Positions 1 through 11,224 of a stretch of 64,000 nucleotides of DNA are shown one piece after another. The notes beneath the pieces are model-generated. The model worked only from the letters and a program-made list of their open reading frames with translations, had not been told where the DNA came from and searched no databases. A program made the translations under genes and the position numbers. The stretch comes from Scolanthus callimorphus (lineage: Eukaryota; Cnidaria; Anthozoa; Actiniaria; Edwardsiidae): contig JAWWUD010000097.1 in assembly GCA_033964015.1 (NCBI GenBank), positions 124,001-188,000 on the forward strand. The letters are read 5' to 3'. Each line of letters opens with the position of its first letter. Within the stretch, counting starts at the first letter, position 1.

Positions 1-265
1 TTTCCATGAGCATTTCCTGGCGGGACAAAGCCAAGTTAATGCTTATATGTTGTTCTTTCCAAAACAAACAAATCAAGCCAAGAGATTTCCAACTTTTGAA
101 TAACTGGATTTTTGGCCAATTTGTCAAGTATCAAACTCAGGCAAAACCTCTCTTTTAAAAAATGTTTTAAAACATGTTTGTCTTGCCGCGATAATTGCCC
201 CATTGACATCACGTCTCTTGTCATAAACCGAAGAAGCATTTCTTATAACGCGCTTCATTCTCCAG
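1..265 (+). other. Intron sequence of sulfatase gene A
   Basis: This is the 3' part of the intron before the last exon of gene A. It is AT-rich and ends in a pyrimidine stretch and AG. Nothing else is recognised in it. Confidence 0.6.
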
Positions 266-526
266 GACAGAATCGAAGTTGCGCTCTACAACATTACCGC
301 TGATCCAGAGGAACGACTTGACCTGAGCAGCAAATACCCGGATGTGGTTGCTAGGTTACGCAAGAGGGTGGAATATTACTGGAACAGTACGGTGCCGTCG
401 GTTAAAAAGCCTGCTGATCCCGTTGCCTACGAAACTGCCAAGAAAAATGGCTACTGGGGACCATGGAGAAGTTCTGGTCAAACGCACGAAGGACTCAGTG
501 ACAAAATAAATGAGATAGATGTTTAG
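266..526 (+). CDS. Arylsulfatase B-like gene A, last exon (partial gene)
   Basis: This is the terminal coding exon of a sulfatase whose other exons lie left of the window. It follows a consensus acceptor (tctccag, ending at 265) and runs to a TAG stop at 524-526. The translation starts [17 protein letters not shown] and ends in an [13 protein letters not shown] block. These match the C-terminal subdomain of arylsulfatase B/I/J enzymes, which conserve N-x-DPEER and W-G-P-W. The aligned last exons at 2901-3182, 23714-24001, 34975-35223 and 50601-50822 confirm phase and strand. The tail after WGPWRSS is hydrophilic (GQTHEGLSDKINEIDV), unlike the hydrophobic tails of genes B and C, so a soluble lysosomal or secreted product is inferred. 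No frameshift is visible. The exact substrate, presumably a sulfated glycan, cannot be read from this exon. Confidence 0.85.
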   Translation, partial: DRIEVALYNITADPEERLDLSSKYPDVVARLRKRVEYYWNSTVPSVKKPADPVAYETAKKNGYWGPWRSSGQTHEGLSDKINEIDV

Positions 527-822
527 GAAATTCAAGTGCACATGAATAGTAAGTTCTATCATTCCAGTAATGTTCCATTATTATTATTATTATTCAAAAT
601 GTTCAATTGATGTTACTGCTGTAGTGTTTTGTTAGGCGTTTCTTGGGGAAAACTAACAATAGCTTTATTGAGCTCGTTGGGAATCAGAAAAACCAAAATG
701 GCGGCTACAGTCCTGTCGACTGCCGCTAGGAATCATGGATGGCACAGGGTGCCCATAGAAGATGTTACAACTGGATGCAGTACACGCTGTTTTTTTATAC
801 AGAAAATCCGGATCTAGCGAGT

Positions 823-1982
823 GACCGCCATCTTGGAGGCGCGAAAAATTGGTCTTTGGCGAGCGACAAAACAAGGATGTGGGTAAAACATGGACGGGGA
901 CGCGGGACGGGGACGGGGACGCGGGACGGGGACGCGGGACGGGGACGGGGACGTGACCCGGGACGCGGATTTGGGTGTACGAAAATGCGAAAATATAATA
1001 TTTCATGGTACCTTGTTCACGCTTGGGTAAATTTAGTACATGGACACCACACTTGGTTAAATTTAACTAGTTGACACTGTCAATGACGTCATCAAAACAA
1101 TAAAAAAGCGCATCTTTAGAGGGGAACACTGTGGCAGGCAACCAAACTTAGTCGATTGTTTCAAGGACAAGGGGTTGCAACAATATGGCCACGTGGCATG
1201 AGGTAATCGAGAAGGGAACAGCTGTCAGCAAACTTGATCAAAGCTTTTTAAAGGGCAAGGGGGGTGCAACACCATAGTCACGTGGTCACGCCATCGCCAT
1301 CGATTTCCCTCCGTGCGTTTTTTTCTTGTTTTGATGCGACGTCATCGATGTCATTTAACATATGACCACTTCAAGCCGCACCCTCAAAACAAAGTTACCC
1401 AGGTTTAGTTGTCTGACAGTGTTTCCTTCTTGAGATATTTTTTTCTCATTTTGATGACGTCATCCATGATGTGACACCACGTGACCATGGTGTTACATAC
1501 CTTCAAACCATTCTCCCAGGCTCTGATGAAGCTTGATTGCCTGACAGTGTTTCCTTGTCGAGACATGATTTTTTCTTGTTTCGATGACGTCATCAACGGC
1601 AATCGATGACGTCACATCACGTGGTTATGTGTTCCACCCGCCTTGCTCTCTAAACAACTTTGACCAAGTTTGTTCGTCCGTGTTACCTTCTCGAGATACG
1701 ATTTTATTGCCTGTTCAGACGCGGATTTTTTTTGTTTTGATGAAATTAAATTTAACCAAGTGTGGTGTCCATGTACTAAATTTACCCAAGAGTGAATGAG
1801 GTACCATGCAATTTCATATTTTCGCATTTTCGTACACCCAAATCCGCGTCCCGGGTCACGTCCCCGTCCCGCGTCCCCGTCCCCGTCCCCCGTCCCCGTC
1901 CATGTTTTACCCACATCCACAAAACAAGGGCTCTCTTTTTCGCTCGCCTCAGACCATTTTTTGCCCGCCTAAGATAGTGGCT
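823..1982. mobile_element. Non-autonomous DNA transposon with long inverted repeats and GC-rich subterminal repeats
   Basis: About 240 bp at 823-1075 reappears in reverse complement at 1738-1982. Both arms carry a minisatellite of the GGGGACGCGGGAC type (896-965 and 1860-1905), the shared motif ggatttgggtgtacgaaaat and the motif gtaaatttagtacatgg. The 660 bp between the arms has no supported coding region and shows several CACGTG/GTGACGTCA-like stretches. The ends are approximate and no target duplication was identified. Short open frames across the GC-rich repeats are by-products of the repeat. Confidence 0.65.
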
Positions 1983-2900
1983 GCTGAATTTGTTTCGCAT
2001 GAGTACCGGTTAGAGAAACAAACCACAGGACCCCCACTCACCGGATTGGTGATTGTGGGATCCCTCCAGATAAAATGCAGGTAATAGAGTGCGCGGGTGA
2101 GTCTGGCTTTGACAGCACGTAGACACGAGAGGTAGAGTACCTCGATTTATGATGCATGTTTTTGCAGGCATCTTTCACATAGAAATACAAAATACAGAGC
2201 TGCTTGGGTTACCTGTGGTAATGCCACAGGACGACCGTAGGTAGACAAGCAATTCACGAGTGGACGACTGAGGAGAATGCTACTCTATTTCGCCTTATTT
2301 AGACACAATAAAACCATGCAAATAACCTGATATTTAAAGTCTTTATTATTTGAGGTGTCCGCATTGGCTGGACATCGCTGCCCACGCTCGCCCACTAGGG
2401 CCTTCCTACTATAAAATGGCTTCTTTTTATCACGGTGTATTAGATTTTAGATCACCAATTTAGATTTTAGATTTTGAACCTACCAATAATAGGTGATTCT
2501 AGAGCGAGGACATGTTGACCTATACTCAGCAAGCCCCATGTATCCCAGCATCATATGGTGTTGGGTATCCCCACACCTACAGCCACTGGAATGTCTATAC
2601 GCTACTATTCTCACTGGTCCAATTAGTGTGAATATAAGGAATGCTTTCATTGGCATAACAGCTATTTGCTCTTTCATCTCGGAGCAAGGGCGTCCCTACC
2701 GTCCGGCTACCCCCTTGGCATGTGTTTGTTTCGTCGTGCTCCCGAGCCCTGGCGACGCCCTTCGCTTTTCCCACCCACCCACCCTCAGCTTCATCTTTCG
2801 CGCAATCTTTAGGCTCGCCATGTCTCCTTGCCATAGCTTATGTTAGCACAATGGGAACAGCGAGAATATATAACTATTAATATTTTCATGGACCATCAGG
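1983..2900. other. Intergenic region between convergent genes A and B
   Basis: The two genes face each other here. The complement of TTTATT at 2342-2347 gives an AATAAA signal on the minus strand, about 550 bp past the stop of gene B, and is a possible poly(A) signal for it. No coding sequence is supported. Confidence 0.4.
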
Positions 2901-5900
2901 CTAAATAAAACTCACGATTAAAACGGACAAGACGATTACACAAATATTAATAACTTTGGAATTGCTTCGGTTTGAGCTCCTCCACGGCCCCCAGTAGCCT
3001 TTTTTCTTGGCGGTTTCGTACGCCAAGGGATCAGCAGGCTTTTTGACCGACGGCTTTGTACTGTCCCAGTAATAATCCACCCTCTTGCGTAACTTAGCAA
3101 CCACATCCGGGTATTTGGTGCTCAGGTCGTGCCGTTCCTCGGGGTCAGCGGTGATGTTGTAGAGCGCGACGGCGATTCTCCCCTAGAGTTAGAGAAAATG
3201 TGAGAACGTTCGACTCTAAAAGAAAAGAAAACTTAAGGAGAAAAATATCTAATATCGCGGTTCTTCTTCACAATAATCACTTTTTAATTCAGTTTCATGG
3301 CAACGTCCACACACTCCGCCGAAAGGTTTTCGACACAGGGGAAGATTTGGGAAGATTTGTTTATCCCGCATAATAACTCAATGGTTTAAACCCATTCGTC
3401 TGAATTCATTATAGTCTGAATTTCCAGCCGTCTTTTCTCCCTACACCCACCCAAGCATCGAAACAGCGCTGGAGTGTGTGAATATAAGTATGGTCTGTAA
3501 GTACTTTTCCTCATATCATAGTGAAATAAACAGGAAAATGTACCTAAACTTGCAGATACTCGAGAAATATGATTCTCTTGGTCGCCATTTTGTTTTTACC
3601 CCCGCCGAGGGGCCTGAGACACGTTTTGAACACCACAGGCAACCCGCGCGGATTTGCCATAACAACGACAGCACTTTCTTGATATGCACACATTTAATAC
3701 TTACAACTGAGCTGTTCAATGACTTGTTTGACCAAACGATGGCCCCTCCTAATTCCGGTGGTTGAAACCAAGGGAAGTCCAGGACTTCCATCATTAGTTT
3801 CATGTGTCCTGAGCGAAGAGCTATCCCTTCTCCAGGGGGGATAAAACTCCACGGCAACCAGTCGGGTTGCTCATCAGGAGTGTTAATGTTGTGTAGAATT
3901 TCCTCCCGAGGGGAGGGGGCACCTTCAGATATGGTGTCCCAGATGTTAATTCCGTCTAGAGGGGGAGTGATGCTTGACACGTCCAACATCCCTGACATAA
4001 ATAAACGAGCTATTTGTTAGTTGGATAGTAGATTAGTTTTGGAGGTATAAGGAGGTAGGCAGGGCGTTGATATACTAACAGATATTAACGAATTAGGAAT
4101 ATAAATGGCGCAGTGTGTGTAGTGCACATCGCACACGGTCCAGGGTTTCGAAACCCGCACCGACCAACTAAGACCAACCGTATCGACTTTCCTCTGTTAG
4201 TAGCTTGCTTTTAGCTTTAAATTCCTTTCAAATGGAGCTTTGATAGAAAGTGCTGTCGCTTTACACGAATGCGTACGGGCTGCCTGTGTTCTTTGACTCC
4301 TCACCAGGCTGTATGACCGAGGAAAAACCAAAATGGCGACCAAGAGAACGATGTTTCTCATCTGCTAGTTCTGGTGATTTTTCGTGTTTTTTTTTTTCCG
4401 CTAAGATTTGAGTGGGAATACTTACAGCCCTTCCAAGTAAGGTAAAGCAGTGGTGTAGTATATTTGTATCTGTAAATTTAACATATATATTCTACCATAT
4501 ACCATGTTGTATGTATGTAAACGAAGGCCTAACTTTCCTTGCAAGTTTATTTTGCAACGTCGGCAAGTTGACAGCCTGTTTTTGGCGACATTTTCTTGAT
4601 ATGGTTTGATATGTACTCACCCGCTAATCCGAGTATCGTCGGGTACCAGTCGGTAACATGGAGTAACTCACGACACCGCCGCCCCTTGTTCTGTATCATC
4701 TTACCATGGACAAATCCAACTCCTCTCACCCCTCCCTCCCACAGCGAGAGCTTGGAACCCCTGAGGGGCCAGTTATAGCCGCCGAAGATTGGCACACCTC
4801 CGTTGTCAGTAGAGAAGATAATCAAGGTGTTGTTCCATAATCTAGGGGGGACATAGCATAAGAAATGGACGAAAGTTATTATTTAATTAATTGTTTGTTG
4901 TCTTTTGTTTGATTATTTAACCATTTTGTTTTCTGTTTCCTTGGTATGTATGCACCTAGTTTTCATTCAAAATTTATTGGTCCTTTCCGCTGAAATTCTT
5001 ATCAAAGTGGATCTTCTGTCACCACTTCACAAGGTAAATGATTTTAATGATGGTTTAGGTCGTGGGGTGTTGAAAATCGACAAGTTTCGTCGGAGCATAA
5101 TTGTTTGTTGCGAAACCTACCCTTTGTTCTTTAGCGTAGCGGTCACATTTCCAATAGCTTCATCCACAGCGCTAACCATACCAGCATGAACTCGCCGAGT
5201 GTCATTCTTAATGTCCTTGTACATGTCTACGAACCGGGCTGGGGCTTGAACTGGTTCGTGCACGTTCAAGAATGGTAGATACAAGAACATTGGTTTAGAG
5301 GTGTTTTGGGCCTCGATTACTTGCTTTGCCCTCTGAGAATATAAACAATTTAAGTGAGTTTGGCGTGAGTGTTAATTTCCTAGTCTTGCTCACAGGGTTT
5401 GTTTGGAGAGCGGTGTTCTTTTGCTCTTACTGTCGATGTTAACACCAATTGTGTCGGATATTTTGGGCTGCTGACAGAGTGGGATACAAACGATTGGCTT
5501 CGTTTCTGTCAATTACCTTTAAAAGACCATGTAGTGGTGAATCGCGTGGGGTCCCTCAGAAGGGATCTACCGTCACTCTATATAAAACGTAGGCGCGCAA
5601 TGGTTTGAGGAGGACCCACAATCTTTCTCGCAACCATTCGATTGTTCAAACTTTAAATCTGCTTATACCAGAAACATATAACTTATACTAACCTCAGCAA
5701 AGAGATTGGCCGAATACTGGTTTCTCGCGTCTAGAACCGGCTCTGTTTGATCGCGGAAGTCGAGAATGCCTTCGCGTTCGTGAGTCCAGTGATCTTGGTC
5801 GTCATTGTAGAACCCATAGAAAGTGTCAAATCCTCGGTAGGTTGGAGTGTACTCCCACATGTAGTACCCTAAGTGCCACTTGCCCACCATGTGAGTGGAG

Positions 5901-7848
5901 TAACCTGCAGTGGATTAGAGTCAAGCTCCCTCATACCCCAGGGGGGGTACTCGGATATAAAAATGACGTGGAGGTCCGACGTATTTTTTTGGGTATGAAA
6001 TTTGTAGTAAAAGTATTTTTTGGGTTGAAAATTTTACCAGGTATTTTCTTGGGGTTGAAAAATCTGTGGGTATTTTTTTTGGGTTGAAACGTTAATGGCT
6101 AAGTTGATCATCAAGATACTGCCTTTCATATATGTTCCGGGAAACATAATGGGACGGCTATCATGCGTATGCTGGTATCTTTTGAGGCTAAAAAAGTTGG
6201 GTATTTTTTTGGGTATCAAATTTTGGGAGCAGGTATTTTTTTGGGTATAAAATTTATGGCTCAGGTATTTTTTTGGGTATAATATTAGGAGCTCCGTCGG
6301 AGCCCCCCGTCATTTTTATATCCAAGTACCCTCCCTGGGCCTCATACTCTTGTCAAAATACCGTAATATATAGATTTAAGCAATAGGCAATGCCTAAAAG
6401 CGGAATAACATAGAGTTGGAAAGTATTTTCCCATTTTGCTATTAGTTCAGTCCTTTTTGTCTCCTTGCATCTCTAACTGTTAACCTCTTTAAAGAATCTA
6501 GATCGATCTCCATGATTCTAAATGTATTTTTTAGGGAATGGGGTCAAAATGCACCACGTTTTTGCAGTTTGGAGTCCAAATCGAACGCCGCGGCGCTGTG
6601 CTGGGTCTGGAGGACGAAACGCGCGCTCAGTGATTTTTTGGGGGGTTCATTCGGACTAATTTGGATGATGTTCATTTATATACATTGCTTCGTTCTATTT
6701 ATGTTTTTAATAGAACGAAGATAATAGTAATATAGTCATGTCCCCCAAATGATGATAATCCTCATTTCAAGGCCATTTAACAATTGATGATAATCCTCAT
6801 TTAAAGTTCGAGGTCATGTTGCTCGAACAGCGTTTCTCTCCAAAATCTGGAAGTTCTGACGAACTTTTTCAGACAATTGGAACTATGACCCTGACAGTAC
6901 GTACTAGATCCGCTCGCCTACCTGCTTCCTTCAGCTTATGTGGTAACAACGTGTACTCCAGGGGGAGGCCATAAGGCTCTCGTGGCTTGACTACACCGCT
7001 TTGCATTCCTAGGGAAATTATCTCAAGATTAATATCTGAAGGGGGAGGGTTGGGGTGAGCGAAGCCGTTTTTAAAAATAACCCTGGATCGTCAATTTGTC
7101 TAGACAACTCCTTACGCCTTCCTTATCAGAATTTACTACAGATACTGATTATCTTTGGTGAAGAGTAACGCAACACGTGTCTTCTCTTCTAAAACAATGA
7201 TGCAATAAAGGAGCTACTGGTTACGGGTAACGCAATACGCGTCATGCCCTCCTAAAACAATTATGCTCGCGATAAAGGATCTACTGGTTTTCCAGGTTAT
7301 AGAGAGTGAAAGAGACATACTTTAGAATCCCCCATCTCCCTCTTGTCACTTGTTTCAGTTGTTTTGCCCCTTTTCTCCCTGTCCCTGTTTAATAAACAAT
7401 TAAGGTGTGGCTTATAAATTTTAAAGTCGTTTCCCCTCTCCCTGAGTATTTCTAGGCCGTTTCTCCCTCCGCACTGATCCGTTGATCCTCTCCTCACTTT
7501 CCAGGTACTCTGTACAGTTATACGTAGAATCACACTATTTCCAAAGTATGTCATTAGCGCGCAACACTAACCTGTGTGTATGGGATATCTGCCCGTTAAT
7601 AGTGCAGCTCTTGTAGGAGTACAGACCGGTTGTACGTAATAATTCTCCAGTATAACTCCCTCAGTAGCGAGTTGGTCAATATTCGGCGTCTGCAGCTTCG
7701 TTATGTTCTGATAGCCGACATCACTCCAACCAAGATCGTCCACGACTATGAGTAGGATATTCGGCTTGTGAGCAGCACATTGAGATGCGAAAATGAAGAA
7801 CAGAGCCGCGAGATTTGCCGCTAGGCTGAACATGATTTTAGATTGCAA
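2901..7848 (-). CDS. Arylsulfatase B-like gene B, complete, seven coding exons
   Basis: The gene encodes a secreted or lysosomal sulfate ester hydrolase of the arylsulfatase B/I/J group; the substrate in this animal is unknown. Coding exons on the minus strand are 7833-7572, 7008-6922, 5904-5693, 5332-5121, 4841-4621, 3991-3705 and 3182-2901. All are bounded by AG/GT and the phases join without error (1563 nt, 520 residues). A start at 7848 would add MQSKI; the Met at 7833 gives a cleaner signal peptide ([20 protein letters not shown]). Exon 1 has the metal-binding DDLGWSD and the formylglycine site [18 protein letters not shown]. Exon 3 has GKWHLGYY and exon 5 has STDNGG and GGYNWPLRG. The C terminus ends [13 protein letters not shown] followed by a 16-residue hydrophobic tail, which could be a GPI signal or membrane tail. 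The length fits the family. It is the only complete and intact sulfatase of the cluster. Confidence 0.92.
5937..6339. mobile_element. hAT-like MITE with CCCAGGG ends and internal short repeats
   Basis: The terminal inverted repeat begins CCCAGGGGGGGTACT and is mirrored at the right end by AGTACCCTCCCTGGG. A perfect 8-bp duplication, cctcatac, flanks it (5929-5936 and 6340-6347), which fits the hAT superfamily. The inside consists of repeats of ggtatttttttgggt on one strand, with spacers. It lies in the intron between exons 3 and 2 of gene B. It has no coding capacity. Confidence 0.8.
7009..7571 (-). other. First intron of sulfatase gene B
   Basis: The intron separates the catalytic first exon from the 87-bp second exon of gene B. 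It contains a local near-duplication (gtaacgcaa with acgygtc around 7168 and 7228). No gene or transposon end was recognised in it. Confidence 0.5.
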
Positions 7849-8287
7849 AATGTATGCTCAAGTCTGTTGAAGTCTGTAGAGAAAGGAGTTCCCGGGGTCA
7901 GTGTACTTTGGTAAATCTCTTTGATTTCCATAAATTACCATTTCCGTCATCTTGATAAACAAATACACCACGACAGTGCTTGGCAACAGCGCGCAAAAAT
8001 CTCCCTCGCAACCCATTCTTTGTGTCGGTCACGCAACGCTTCCCTCCCCACGAAAGGAAGCGGAGACTATTAAGGATAAGGATTTATACAGCGCCAGAAG
8101 CTCATAATTATGAGCTTCTGACAGCGCTTATTCATCTCTGTCCTTAGCGCTTGAGAGAGACTAGTGAATATGCGAAGTATAGAAACGATAATCCTGAGTG
8201 GACGATATGTCACTCACCCACTAAAGATCGGGGCCATAAAGGCTGGACAAAGTTTCTATCAAACAATGACGTCATTTATCACTTAAA
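7849..8287 (-). promoter_or_regulatory. 5' flank of sulfatase gene B
   Basis: This is the stretch between the start codon of gene B and the end of the first Helitron copy, so it must hold the promoter and 5' untranslated region unless an upstream exon exists. I see no clear TATA box or initiator. A small palindrome around agcttctgacagcgc and agcgccagaagctcat lies near 8080-8130. Confidence 0.3.
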
Positions 8288-8357
8288 CTAGAAGTATCTA
8301 TGTAGATAGTGAATTGCTTGGAGGGGAATCCACTCTTTGCAGAAAGTGTTTTGTTTA

Positions 8358-8698
8358 GGCCCCGTCCACACTCCGGATATTTTTGAATCCGCAACTTTTT
8401 CTTTCCGGATATGGCTATCGTCCACACGTATCCGTGAATTCGTAGACGAATAGCGATATTTTTGAATCCGATCTCGAGAGTGGAACTTTTTTTAATCCGA
8501 TCGATAACATTTTGGAGACATGTGGACAGTCGAATCCGGATATTTTCTGATACGAATGACTGGATTTGTCTGCGAATTCGCTGGATGCGTGTGGACGATA
8601 GCAGTACCAGGAAAGAAAACGTTTCGGATTCAAAAATATCCCGATACGTGTGGAAAAAGTTTCGGATTCAAAAATATCCGGGTATGTTGGACGGGGCC
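8358..8698. mobile_element. TA-flanked MITE (GGCCCCGTCC ends)
   Basis: The left end ggccccgtccacactccgg and the right end ggtatgttggacggggcc are inverted copies, and both sides are flanked by TA. Comparison with H2 at 18218-18228 supports insertion at a TA in the shared Helitron sequence. The inner part holds more inverted copies of atttttgaatccg. There is no coding capacity. Confidence 0.7.
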
Positions 8699-10212
8699 TA
8701 GTGTATAAAAATGAATGTGATCTGAAGGCTGCCACATTTCAACTGTTGTTTTGTAGCTGCTCCAGGAATGTTTCTATAGTTCTGACGAACATTTCAGAAA
8801 ATAGCACTCTTGTTACAATTAAATGTCTGCTTGCTCTGCTATGAAACAAAGTTTTTTGTTTACTTTAATCCTCTGACAAATCAACATTAGACGTGAACAG
8901 TTGATCAAATGGTTCTGCACAGTCATTTGATTTCTGAACAATATTTGCAATCTTCAGTTATCCAAATGTATGAGCGGTGTAGACAATTGCACAATAAATA
9001 TCAATGTACACATATGTTTCAGGAATTAGGTCAGAAACAAGCAGGATTTGCAATTGCAGTAGCTTGGTTTCTTGTGTTGATTGAATATTTTTGCTGCACA
9101 GCCATTTTCTTGATTCAGTTCTGGCATTGTTTCAAACGAGTAATAATAACAGCATTATACTTTTCATGCATGAGATACAGCATCGAACCAGTTTTTTCAC
9201 ATTATTTTACCAAAGCCAGACATTTTGTTGTTGACATAATTATTTTCATAACAGACACTGGTGTCCTTTTAAGGATTTAAGGATTAAAGTTGATGTCTAT
9301 GCTTGGTGTTTCTGACACTCTGTAAAAGCTTCCAAATTGTCTCCCAATTTGTTCTCGTTGTTTATAGAACGCAGTAACATGGCCCCTTGCTATATTATAG
9401 CACAACAACTCCTTGCCCATATCCATTTTTAAACCTTGTTTGGATTAGCAGTAACAATTAGTTTTGGTTCCTGAGACAGCTGTTTTCTCTGCATGATAAT
9501 AAATGATGTCTCTCCCTTGTTTTGTTGCTTGCTGTAGAGATGGAGGGTTCCATGTAGATTATGTCAAGTGAATCATTTTTCACATAAATCAGTGGATGGC
9601 AACTTGCAACCACTGAAGAGTATGTTGTGCCGGTTGCTTAGAGGGGTTATTCATTATGACTTTAGGATGGATCTACAAAAAATGAAAAAAATAATTAAAA
9701 AGAAGAAGAACAACAACAACGAAAGATTCTATTATCATTTACTTACCTGGACAAACACGTTAAATGATATTGCATAAAGGGTGCGCTATTTTTGGGAAAA
9801 AAATGTGTGCTTTGTACTACAGCAGCTTACTATGAGCTGCCTGTTAATGTATTCATCTTATTACTGGTTTGTACTACAGCAGCTTACTAATAGCTGCTCA
9901 TCTATATTGGTTAGCTCTCAACTAATTGATTTTATTATAATATGCACAGCAAGTTGCTTGTGCTATCATTTCAAGTCTATTTTCCCCACACCGGGGATGA
10001 TAATCCCTCCAAGTTGGAGGAGACCTGATTATTACAGGCAGCCCCCAATAGATGGGGAGATTTGGCAAAGCCAAACGTCTTGTGTTCTTGTTCGACAGCA
10101 ACAACTGCAGCCGTTGATGGTCGTCCGTTCGAAATTCGCTCTAGAACTCGGGAAAACGGCAGTGAAAAATACGTTTTGAAAGCTGCGATAACTTGTTAAA
10201 AGGTAATTGAGG

Positions 10213-10452
10213 CAATTAAAGAGCCTGTGTCAGCCGCCATTTTGACAGCATAGCAACATACCAAGTCGGAGAAAGCATCCATTTCCATCGGCGGATTTAG
10301 AGAAGATAGAGCAATTGTCTCGATTGAGTTTCGCAAATCAAATCTGAAACTTTGTTTTAAGATGTTTATTGAGATATTTCTACATGCAATTCGTCTTCTA
10401 ATATCGAACGAAAACAATAACAAAGGAGTGGCTGACACAGGCTCTTTAATAG
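10213..10452. mobile_element. Short inverted-repeat element (attaaagagcctgtgtcagc ends)
   Basis: The end sequence aaagagcctgtgtcagcc at 10217 recurs in reverse complement near 10431-10449. The element interrupts sequence that is continuous in the other Helitron copies, between gaaagctg...ataac and agctttaacttaccg. A truncated relative lies at 49767-49940. Confidence 0.65.
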
Positions 10453-11224
10453 CTTTAACTTACCGATAATCTCAGTCAAACTTCCCTGTAAACATCCACA
10501 TCGAACGGCTAGCCCACGAGGAAAGAAATCTACCTGTGCAAAGGAGCACGGGAAGGCGTGCCACGGAACGAACCCAATGACACTCGCCGATAATAATCGT
10601 ACTGCGCATGCACCACAGGTACAAGAAAACAAGAGGCTGCAATCAGGGTTTGTAAAACAGTATAAACTAGAAGTTTCTAATAGAAAGTGAAGTGCTCGCA
10701 GCGACAGACAATGTGGCTCCTTGGAATGGGCATGCTAATCAACAAATAAAAATCACTAGAAGAGCAATATCAAGGCGGGTGTATGGAAAACGCAGACCTG
10801 AAAAACGAAGACCCGAGAGCTGAGACCCAGGAAAAACGCAGACCCGGAAAAACGCAGACCCAGGAAAAACACAGACCCGGAAAAACGCAGACCCAGGAAT
10901 AACGCAGACCACATACAAAACGACGAATGAGTATGTTTTGGCTCACCTCAGTCGCGATGCCCTCGGGGTCGTGGTTTTCTTCTAAATTGAACGCCTTTTT
11001 TTTTTTTTTTTTTTTTTTTTTTATTATTATTTATTATTATTATGAACATTTAACATTACATAATTTATATGCACCTTTTTCGTCTTCTTCGTTACATTGT
11101 CCATTTTACATTACACAAACATATTTCCATTTCCATTTCATTTTTACATGTTTTTTTTTTCTTTTACAGACACTTAACATTACACATGCATTTTTTTTAT
11201 TTCACAACGATGTCATTACATCAG

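Larger units (their letters stand above)
8288..10650 (-). mobile_element. Helitron copy H1, non-autonomous, internally deleted
   Basis: On the minus strand the element ends at 8288 with a hairpin (tatctacatagata), a short spacer and CTAG followed by T, the classical Helitron 3' end. Its 5' part, near 10550-10640, shares the block gcatgcgcagtacgatt with the other copies. The body from 8700 to 9970 is a diverged duplicate of 18220-19710 in H2. At about 9972 H1 jumps from the sequence shared with H2 position 19707 directly to the sequence shared with 21668, so the roughly 1.96 kb holding the helicase is missing. The exact 5' base is uncertain. A TA-flanked MITE (8358-8698) and a second inverted-repeat element (10213-10452) are inserted in it. 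Confidence 0.7.

Noticed and set aside
665..2000. Arg/Gly/Pro-rich frames on both strands
   Set aside because: They follow the GC-rich subterminal repeat of the transposon at 823-1982.
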